Source: Canna indica
Lineage: Eukaryota; Streptophyta; Magnoliopsida; Zingiberales; Cannaceae
Assembly (NCBI GenBank): GCA_034359265.1
Contig: CP136898.1
Coordinates: 33,870,501-33,934,500 of the forward strand
Reading direction: 5' to 3'
DNA length: 64,000 bases
Below, piece by piece: positions 1-11,000 of this stretch. Made by a program: the position numbers and the translations under genes. The stretch's first letter is position 1, and every line of letters begins with the position of its first letter. Under the pieces are notes generated by a model, which was not told the DNA's origin, searched no databases, and saw only the letters and a list, made by a program, of their open reading frames with translations.

Positions 1-1490
1 ATCTTAAGTTACCTAGATCATTGGTCTCAAGTTGCTTATGTAGATAAGTTTTGATTTTTTGAATTCCTTGATAATGATATCATCAACATAGACAATTAAG
101 AGAATCCGTCGTCCATAGGCTGAAGTAAGATGAAAGACTGAATGGTTTGTGTTAAGCCTCAAAGTTCCAAGTCTTTATTCATCTCAATATGAGGAGATAT
201 ATGTTTACATCAGAATAAGATAAGCCTGATGCATAGAATAGGCTAAGCTATCCCGACATAAGATAAACATCAATAATAGAGAGATAAATGCATAATAATA
301 AAGGGATAAATATAAGATATTTAACACTTCCCTTCAAGTTTGAGCGGATGTTAATCATGCCTAACTTGTCACAAAGAAGTTTAACCCGAGTAGAACTGAG
401 TGCCTTGGTGAAGATATCAGCAAGTTGTTCGAACTGAGTGCCTTGGTGAAGATATCAACAAGTTGTTCTTGTGATGGAGTATGAGGAGTGACAATTTTCT
501 TGGAAAGAACAACATCCTGAAAGAAGTGACAGTCAACTTCAATGTGTTAGAGAAGGTTCTAAACAATTCAAATCGATCTTTTAATAAAAACAGCCATGTT
601 ATTCTCGAATAATCATCAATGAAGGTTACAAAATATTTGTACCATAATTTTGAAGTAACACGGCTGGTCCCGGATATCGTAGTGAACTAAGGAAAAAGGT
701 GTTGAAGCACGTTTGTTAACTCGACTAGGAAAAGGAGACCTAGAGTGTTTACCCAACTGGCAACAATGACACTCTAGACTTTGAAGGTGAGAAAGTGAAG
801 GAACTACTTTTTGGAGTTTTTGTATATTTGGATGACCTAATTGTCAGTGGATTTGAAGAGGAGAAGACTCGGGCAAGAAAGCAGTAGATTTCTCATCAAG
901 ATGGTACAACCCTTGAGACTCATGCCTGGCGCCAGTCACCCTTCCAGTCCGCGAATCCTAAATAGAAACGAAATCAGATGTAAAGGTGACAGAGGTCACA
1001 GAGCGGTTTAAGAGGAAATTGGGGAATGTAAAAAACAGAAGATAATGGTAATGAATGTGTGAGTTTGACCATACCAATACCCTTGACTGATGAATGAGAA
1101 CCATCAACTAGAGTAACGGTGGTCGGGTGGGAAGGAGAATATATATAGGAGAAGGAGGAGATAGTATGACATATGTTTAGAGGCTTCAGAGTCCAAGATC
1201 CACCGATGATGTTCAGTGGTGTGTGTTAGACATGCAGCTGATGCTGAACGCTGATATTGGGCTGATGTTGAGTTGGTTGTGATTGTCTAAGAGGCACTCC
1301 TGATACCATGATAATATATTGGGAGGAAATAATATGGGAAACTACCCTTGTGGCAGACCTCCCCTACCACATACTTTATATATAACCATAAAGAAGATTT
1401 TACATCAGATAATTGCCCAATGTGGGACAATACAAAGGTCTTAATGTATTTACACAATGTGGGATAATATTCCTAACAAGGTGGATGCCT
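1..1490 (-). mobile_element. Decayed Ty1/Copia retrotransposon cluster
   Basis: Fragments of Copia pol are readable on the - strand. Positions 70-110 give a reverse transcriptase active-site stretch (LIVYVDDIII). Positions 340-470 give the RNase H end (QLADIFTKALSSTRV, then CDKLGM), followed leftwards by a purine tract and an LTR-like stretch down to about 150. About 560-870 reads as GAG-pre-integrase, with a LECHCCQLGKHSR-like zinc-finger region. A primer-binding-site complement (ctgataccatg) lies at 1299-1309, and LTR-like sequence follows to about 1480. The order RT, then LTR/RNase H, then integrase on one strand cannot come from one intact element. It is either two nested copies or one copy with a large internal deletion. 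No long ORF survives. It lies upstream of the first UNC93 exon in the window, so it is probably intronic. Confidence 0.75.
393..468. repeat. 38-bp direct tandem duplication in Copia RNase H remnant
   Basis: Two adjacent 38-bp units (393-430 and 431-468) begin gaactgagtgccttggtgaa and differ by one base (cagcaag versus caacaag). The duplicated text encodes the QLADIFTKALSS part of Copia RNase H on the - strand, so it repeats the coding frame out of register and is a lesion of the remnant. Confidence 0.85.
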
Positions 1491-1493
1491 TGT

Positions 1494-2038
1494 AAAAAAT
1501 GCTTCTAAGGACCATGAAGTAGGACTTGATTGGTATTTAGCAGTCAACATAAAAAATGGTGAAGCTGGATCTTAGTCCAAATTTAGCATATACAGCCTGT
1601 AAAGATAAGTTGTTCATAACTGCTAGTCGGTTTGAGCCTTTGAGGGTTTCATTTCCTAGTTTTCTTTCCACATTTGTATGAACAAGTTCATATAGATTCA
1701 AAACTTGCTAATTAGTGGGTGCCTTTGTACTATACCACATCTTCAACACTTTTGGTTACAAGTTTTTGAAGAGGCTTGTAATTCCTGATTCCTATGGCAA
1801 TATTAAGCATAATTTTGTTTGTAGGTTGCTTTAGATAATTTTTGTATGTAAACAAATGATACTATGATAAGTAATTTCTTATTATTTTATTTTGTGATGA
1901 TGTATTTTGTCTTATATTAGTTGTGTGTGGAAATGCTATTCCATTGTACACACTGTTGAATTGGTTGTAGTATGCTAAAAAAATTCTCTGTTCAATTTGG
2001 TATGGTGTGAGTATTGTGTATATTCACTTTTAGTGCAG
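1494..2038. other. Probable intron sequence, no feature seen
   Basis: This is AT-rich single-copy-looking DNA between the Copia remnant and the UNC93 exon acceptor at 2037-2038. I found no further UNC93 exon here, although the protein's N-terminal half must be encoded upstream. It is most likely intron. Confidence 0.4.
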
Positions 2039-5000
2039 GATGGGGAGACGGTCAGTGGGAAAAATCTATTATTTACTGTCTTTCTTTGTTGTATGGTAGT
2101 GGGCATCATTCTGATGTGCTTCCTATCAAAAAGAAATGAGAAAGAAAACGGTCCTGCAACAAACTCATCCATTGGGTACCAACTGAAGTCTGTTGTTTCT
2201 CTTCTAGTTGACAAACGAATGCTGTTGACTATTCCTCTTATTGTGTATTCTGGCCTGCAACAAGCATTTGTTTGGTAAATACTATGTTCCCTACCATGAT
2301 TGTGATTTCAAAACTGAATATATTCCCAATTATTTTTGTGGTGCTTTTTTTCTTGTTCAGGGCTGAATTTACAAAGGAAGTTGTAACACCATCACTTGGT
2401 GTCTCAGGCGTGGGTGGTGCCATGGCTATATATGGTGCTGCTGATGCTATTGTAAGTTACTTCTCCATATGTTTTTAAGGCATGGTTTTCTTTGAAGTAG
2501 AGATAATCCATTTGTTTTCATAAATTGTTGCCTTATTTTATTGTCATGGAGAATCAAACTGTTCTGGTTTACTAGTTCACATAGCCTCTGGCCATTCACC
2601 TTGTGGAGAACACACAGAGGCAGACTGGCCATTCTCTTGGTGAATGATTCAACTTCCTCCAAAAGTGGTGGCATGAGGTCATGATAGTTTTCCTCACTCT
2701 GATCCAAGAGTACCTGCTATACTTGTGGTTGTGGGCTAAACATCAAGATCACTTATTATCAAGCTCTGGGCAATTATTCTAAATTTACTATTGGAGATCT
2801 GATATCATTATGTTAAGAGAAACATTCCTGAATTATTCTAAAATTCCTACAGACATAGAGATAGTTCTAATTTCCTTCCATTTAGAACTGTAAGCATTAC
2901 ATCTTTATAGATGGCGCCTACCAAGGTTGTTGGATTCACTTTCTTACCTATAAGGCAAGAAAGAGTCTATTAATTTGGAGCATGATTATAAGAACATATA
3001 GCCTAGTCAAAATTACTTTTAAGAATCATACATACATATATAATGCTAATTCAATAGGTTCTCAAGATTTAAAACTATAAATAGTTACTTTTTTGGAGAA
3101 ACATATTTTCATTATTCTCATTGACTAAAGACTAAGAGTATGTGTATGCATTATGCCTAGAAACTAGAAACAAGTCAGAAATAAGGACACAAAATGTAGA
3201 TGAAAATTTGCATTCCAATATCAAGCCTTGTGCCAAAACTTTCTTTTGATTTTATTAAGCCTTATATCAAATATTAACATGTTTTCATTGATTGCTGAGT
3301 TCAATACATTATGCATGAAAAAGAAGTTAAAGTTACCAGATTATGCACATGGGTTATTTTTTCTATATGAAACTAGACTGTGCCCCGCATGATGGGGTGT
3401 GTTTAAACTATATGTGTGTTTATATGGTTTGAATCAGTTATACTACTAAATATTATACACTTAATTTAGGGACAAAATTATCTACATCTTTTGAAAGAAA
3501 TCTCTATTTATTATACCTATATATTTTAGATGATATAATATGACTATAATGCTTAGCCTTTTTGTATAACTTTACCATAATAGACCTATACCTTTTATAC
3601 ATGTTAAGTTGCAAATCTATTATACTTGTTATATATGCCTATTATACTATGTAGTATGTACCCATTTGTTGTATAATATATGTATTATTCAATAATCTAC
3701 TATTTCTTTTAATAAAAATTCATATCAAATCCAAGCTCTACACTGCTACTTGTTAGATAAGGGGGAGAATAATATGCATGGCATATGGTGAAAAAAGAAA
3801 AAATCTTTTGAATTTCATTTTTTTATATAGATATAGATGTTTTAGCCAATCTGCAATTAACCAGGTGAGAAAATATAATTCTATTGTTTATTTGCTTGCG
3901 TATGCATACTTATCAAATATAAAAATAAGTCTATATACGGATGGAATGAGACATGTACTATTGGAGTAATTAATTTAAATGTTTTAAATTTTATGTTGTT
4001 TTAGTAGATTATTCCCAATAATCTACTAATATATCATAATGTTACTCTCCCTCACATATATAGAGAGAAAAAAGTTACAATAAGGAAGAAGATATTTACA
4101 TACTTCCGATATTGCATATGGGAAATCAATTGATGGTATATATAGATGTTGGATTTTTATAAATAAAAATAATTTAATTATTTTCTATATAAAACATGTT
4201 TTTTGAAAATTAAATCATATATAATACAGTATAATTTATAGTATATTCTTTTATAAAAGCTTTAGGTGTATTTAATTTGTTAAAATTAGGAAAAGTAAAA
4301 AAATAGAAATATTAAATTTCAAATACTATTATATAACCAAAGGAAATTATTAATACTATGTATGTTTCTAGTTAACACATAAAAAAATTATAAATGTCAT
4401 TATATTTTAGAAGTTATACAATAAACCCTACAAAAGTAATGTATAGAAAATAATTAATAAAGCTTAAATAATAATTTATATGCTTCTCTTTCCTGTCCTT
4501 AACCCATTATAACATTATATCTATTGTGTTATACCTATAATATTATATTATGTCATATACATAATATATTAATGCTATATGCTATGCCAATTATTTTAGA
4601 TAATATACCAAGCAGAAACATTATTTACTTATTGGGCAGAAATATTCATTACTCTCTATCCTCCACATTCTCTGGACACCCAAATTTTAAATACATATTA
4701 CATGGTATACCTATGTCTATCACTCTATCTTATACCTGTTATATAATAAGCCTATTAAAGATTTATTTTTTCTGCAAAATTCAAGTGAATATATTAATGA
4801 TAAAGAATGATAAGTACAAACAAGTTCAGCATCCAACTATCCTAGGAGAATGAGTCTCAAATCTCACATTCAGTATTGCCAACAGCAAGTGGAGACCGAA
4901 AACCTAGAGACGGTGGCATCATTGAAAGACAAACCCATAGTGTGGGCTAGACAGAATAGTAGATAGTGAAATACAACTAGTCTAGGCTATCATTGGTCGA

Positions 5001-8000
5001 TCCTCAGCTGAAGGTTGGTCAAACAATGATCCATCGAACATCATCCTACATGTAGCAGAATAATAGCCCCTTGGGTAGGACAATGTCTCGTCAACTTATA
5101 TGGCTAAAATCGGACATCAATAGAGGTAATGAGTAATGACATTGGCATTAATGCTTCGAACCACCTCCCAAGTACTGGAGCTCTCATCATAGATTCTTCT
5201 ATTCCTTTTGTAACTAAGGTGGTAGAGAGTAGTAGTGAGGAAGAGCTTCCTCACAAGTCACAACTACCACTTGCAAAGAGCTACAAAGTGTTTGACCAGT
5301 TGTTGTTCGATAGCGCCAAGTGGGACCTTTGTAGTATAGAAGTCCAGACCCTTACATAGTATAGAAGTTGAGGCACTAGCAAAGAAGACACAATCAAAGA
5401 AAATGTGATTGATACTTCAAGAACATTGTGACACAAATAACACATATTGGGACCATGTTTCCCCCAAGGCTGCATGTGGTTCATGCTGTCAAAAGTGAGA
5501 AGCTGTCTCCAAAAAGCCTATTAAATATTCATATTACATAATAGATATCTCATATTTTTCATGTATAGTAATTGACCAAAAGTGGAAATGAACTCGTCGA
5601 GAGTAATAACACATTGCATATAATGACAAAGAGAGTGATTAAAGATTAAGGAGGATAAGCATGAAATTGAAAAGAAACAAACACAAACACGTACTCGCCA
5701 CTCTCTTGCGTCAAACCACTCCTCCAAGCGTTGTCAAGTCCTTGAGGCGCCCGCGCCATATTCTCCTTGAGGCGCTACCATAGCGCCTTAAGGGCTATGG
5801 CGTGTGCCTCAGCCCAAGCGCGAGGCGTGCGCCATATGCACTACACTGAAAATTTTAATCATTTCTAAGTTCTTTCCTCAGCCGCCCGACTTTTCTCCTC
5901 TCTCCTTTTTCTTCCCTTCTTTCCGGCGAGCATCCTTCCCGGTGCCTCTGGCAAGCCTCCTTTTCTTTCCGGTGCCTCTTTTTCTTCCCTTCCCGCCGAG
6001 TCTTAGCTTTCAGCGGTCTCTCCTCCATATTTCGGCAGCTTCTCCATCAGATTTTAGCATATTTCGGATATCTTTTATTCTCTTCTGTCCTTTCTGCAGA
6101 TTTCATTTTTTTTTTCAGCATGCTGAAATTTTAATTTTTCAGCCCTCCTATTCTAGATGCTGAAATTTTCTGCAGCTGAAATCTGCTGCAGCAAATTTTA
6201 GCTGCTGTCTGCAGCTGAAAATTTCAGCATGCTTGATGATGTTGAACTTGATGTTCTCATGTTCTTTTAATGATGTTGAACTTGATGTTGGCTTGTTTTT
6301 TTAATGATGTTAACTTGGTGTTTGCTTTTTTAGTTGTTCTTTAATAACTTTGACTTATTATCTTTATTTAGTTGGATGCTAAATTAGATGTTAATTAGGT
6401 GATTTTATTTTAGAAATATATATTTTTATGCACAAAATATATTTTATAATTATATATTTTTTTGCGCCACGCCTCGTTATGGCGCGCGCCGTAACCTTGC
6501 GCCTTGCGCCATGGTCCAAGATCCCTTTGCGCCTTGTGCCATTTACAATTATGCGTACTACAACCCCTCTTGCTAACTTGATGGAGGGCAAGCTAGCCGG
6601 AAGGGTGCAGAAGCAACTAGCATAAACATCATCAGATAGTACCATGGTTTATAATCTCGTACCGGTATGGATCTTGGTTAATGATTGGTACCGGTACATA
6701 CTCGTACATAGTTGTAATGTACCCTACCGACACATTATAGGGTCCGACACACAGGCCCATACTGGCCTGTCTCGAGATTTTTCCATTTTTTTTAAAATGT
6801 ACGTTTCAAAATATAATTTTAAGCTCCAAACACACATACTATGCTTAAATGATAGGTTTGGGGAATTTATATAGTTATTGTTTTAAATGAAGGTTTAATG
6901 ACTGGCGGATGTAAACTATAGATGTATTAGATGATGCCATGTCTAGGGAGACATCTTGTAAAGCTTTTTGGGAATTACTTTATATATATGTATAGATGAA
7001 TGGTTTGATTGACTGACTGAGACTCTTTATTTCTAGTGTTCTCTTTTTGCTGGAAGACTCACATCTGGCTTATATTCTATCACTTTGATTGTGTCTGGTG
7101 GGGCTTTTCTTCAGATCATTGTCATCCTATGGCTTCTTTTTGGCTACAGGTTCCACTTTATAACATCTACTGATGTTTCTTTTATATCTAACCTTAATTA
7201 AATCATAAACACTTGATTGCTTGCTATTTGAATTTAAATAATCTTATTTTGTGGCTAAAGCAGTTTAACAAGTGGACAACTTGGCTATATATGCCCACTT
7301 CTTATTGCTGCTGTATGGGGTGTGGGAGATGGAGTATTTAACACTCAGTTGAGTGCATTACTTGGAATACTATATAAGCATGAGAAGGTAATATATGTTA
7401 GCTTTTAATATTTTGTATGTATGATATGGCAAACTTAATTTTGTTTTAATATTATTTTGCAGCTCTTACAGTTACTTGCAATTTTCCTTTTTGATTGTAT
7501 GTCATTTTCACAATCAGATTGTTTTACTAATGATCTAACTACTCTTGGAAACTATTGTAATCTATGTTTTTAGAACAACTCAGCCAACTAATGGACTCTT
7601 AAAGGTCTGCAAAATGTTGCATGAAATTTCTACCATTTGAAAGCTTTAGCATGCTGATATAGAACTGTAGTGTCAAGTCCCTTGTCTTCTATAACTGTCA
7701 GTATTAATGAATTTAAATAAAGAATTAATTTTATAAATTATTTGAGGATTGTGCAAATTAATGTCTAAACAGATAACTATTAATTAATTTCTGACAGAAC
7801 TTCTGACGAACAGTGATATAAACAAGTCTGACCATTGTTCATGTCAAATTTAGTTTGCACCTTTGACATACGAGGTGGTGAGATGTGCCACATTGTTGGT
7901 GCAGTAAGTTGTTTAAATCTGCAAGAAGGGTGAAAAATTGATGAAAGAAATCAAACATAAACATGATGGTGGACCAAAATTAACGATCAAAAAGGAAAGA

Positions 8001-11000
8001 AGATTATAAAGTTGAAGTCCAGCGCCTTAAAAAAATAAGTTTGACAAGTGTTTCTACTGATGTTTAGTGCAAAGTGGGTCTGTTTATGCAAGTGAACAAG
8101 GGGATGCCTCCGCACTTACGGCTTAGGTGAACTAAATCTAAGTAGTGATAGTAGAGAGCTTAGTGTTGTTAATGCCTACCATAGTTTAAAATACCGTACC
8201 GGGCACATCGGGCGGGACACGCCTAGTGTTGGGTGAATGGTTACACTAGATGGGGGGTGAATAGTGTGTTTACAATAAAGTTAAGCCTAATTCGATTTTA
8301 ATCCGTTCTTTTAATTTTAATTTTAGACAAATGAAAATTTAAATAAGCAAGCAGAAGCAAGAATATAAAGTAATTAAACACAACTAAATGACCAATGCAA
8401 ATACAATTATTTATAATGGTTCGGCAGTCTTGCCTACTCCACTACCTAAGCATCCCGCTTAGGATTTTAAACTCAAATCCACTATATATTAAAGTTCCTA
8501 CAAATGAGGAATTTACACCGGAAGTTCTTCGCCTTCGCATCGAAGGCAACTCCCCACCTTACTCACCTAGGACACCCTAAATCTAGTCTACAAGAGTGGA
8601 CTTATACCTCTACACCAAGGCAACCACTCAACTCTTGACCTACTTAACCTAGGTCAAATACAACTCTTCAAAGTTTACAAAATGAACAATAAATACAACT
8701 TAAATGTAGCAATAAATAGAACACCAATACTTAGCTCCAAAACAAGAAGTCGTAGCTTCTCTTGATGCCTTAAGATGATGAATCAATCAAGTTTAAAGCT
8801 CAATCAAGAATCAAGGAGTGGAGAATTAGGGTTTGATGAAAAATGGCTCAATGAAAGTTTTGTAATCTCAAAATATGGCTCAAGGAACATAAATAACCCG
8901 TAAGAAGGCAAAGAACCAGGTTTTATAAGTAGATAAGGAGGTAAGGCTCGGGTCTTGGTTTCGGGTTTAGGGTTCATCAACATCATTTAGAGATACACAT
9001 TGATTCTAGACACCTTAAACCTAGACTCTAGCTTCTCGTTGACGTTCGCGCATCGTTCAACGTCCATCCGATTTTTCGGATTTCACGTTGATTGTTTGAT
9101 CGCGGACGTTTCAAACAACTCGAGTTGAAGCCTGAAATATTCATGCTTAAATACATTGTTTGACATGGTTTGTTATCATCAAAACATTTTCCAAGAATAA
9201 TTAAGCGCGAGAGTGAAAACCTCGGCCAACACTCGGTACTGAGGTCAGTATCACCCGGTACTGTGTGATACCGACCCATTCCCATCCCAACGGCTATGGC
9301 TAATCGGGCTGAAATTTTGGGAGCATGTTCGAGACCCCTTGCTCCTGGATGTGAACGGTAGAGATCGGATTTGGATGGCTAACTCTTGGGTTACACGAGA
9401 GGGAAGGAGAAGGCGTGGGAGGACATGAAATTGGGCAGCGCATTCATACTTGTGGGAGCGTGGAGGACCATCTTTCTTTTTAATTTTCTTCTCCGGTGAG
9501 TGGATTAGCCCTCTTTCTCCCATCTTCTCCCACACCCATTTATTAGTGGATTATGTGTGTTATGTAGCTTAAAACTATGTTTTCTAGACATTAATTAAAA
9601 TAACAATAATAAAAAAAATCCGAGACAGGCCGGTACTGTATCAGACCATACCGAGTGTTGGTAAGGTTCGGTATCGGTATCGACCTCGGACCGAGATCGG
9701 TACCGGGACCGAGATCAGTACCAGTATCAAGATTTTAAACCATGATGCTTACAATGCTTCTGTGCCATCACCAATTGCTATTGTCTTGCAATGGTCCTTG
9801 TTCTTTCTTAGTTGCTTCTCCTCTATCTTTGTTTCTCTCCTCTTCTCTACATCTTTCTTCCCTTTCTCCTTTGTCAATTGGTTTGAGTGTTGACACAGAC
9901 CTACAATGAAATGGATGCTTCACATTGAAATAGGAGAACTATAAAGTGAAAGACCATAGTTTGACAAGTTGGAGATTAGAAATCAACTGCTTGTTGACCA
10001 TTAATGGATGTCAGTTTAGAGAAAACACAACCCTAATACCACAAGAGAAATATCCGATCAAGATTCACAATGCCACCTTCTGTACCCTATTAAGTTCAAT
10101 TAATACTTCTATTGGGACGTAATTAGAAAACCCAAAAGCTTAACCCAGCCTTGTGAGCACAATCATTGTCCTCCTAGTTCTCGATGTGGGATTGTGTATT
10201 GTTCTTCCATCTCGATCTTGATATCCGTTAAGCCTTTTTATAAAGTATAGGACTTAAACATAAATATTATTAATTCTTAGTAATTTTTACTTTATTTTAA
10301 TTAAGATTATTTTAAAATATGTAATTTTATAAAAGACTTAAATATCAAATATAAAGTTAAAGTACTTAATTAGAAAACATATAATAATAAAAAATTCCTT
10401 AATAAAGTTAAAATATTTTTTCATTAATAGAATAAAATAAAAATTTAAATGAGGATTTTTTATTTTCTAGATAAAATTAATTTTTTGTAGTGTAGTTGAG
10501 GATAGTTTCTTTAATTTCATTATGAAGAGTAATGGTTCATTCCTCCCATGGAAGATATTCATGACAATATAATGGACATATTTACTATCAAAATTATTAA
10601 GAAATTAGTAGGCCTAACTCACCCCAAAAGCTAGCTGTGATGGGGAGAGGATTGCCCAAACTATTTAAAGGCTATCTTGGCCATATTTTAACCAATGTGG
10701 GACTTTAATACACCCCCCTCACGCCCAGGATTGGACATCTGGAGCGTGGAGTTTTGCAGGACTAGACATCTGCCGGTGGCACAATATCAACCACAGGATA
10801 GGCTCTGATACCATGTTAAGAAATTAGTAGGCCTAACTCACCACAAAAGCTAGCTCTGATGGGGAGAGGATTGCCCAAACTATTTAAAGGCTACCTTGGC
10901 CATATTTTAACCAATGTGGGACTTTAACAAAAATATTTAAGCATACCAAAGAGCATAATTCATTACAGAGGGGAATCTCCATTCCATCATGATGGTCATT

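Noticed and set aside
1..2038. Search for upstream UNC93 exons
   Set aside because: No stretch encoding the expected N-terminal helices was found; the missing exons must lie left of the window.
5804..6163. 119-codon ORF rich in Phe, Pro and Ser
   Set aside because: Low-complexity translation of a pyrimidine-rich block inside a non-autonomous element.
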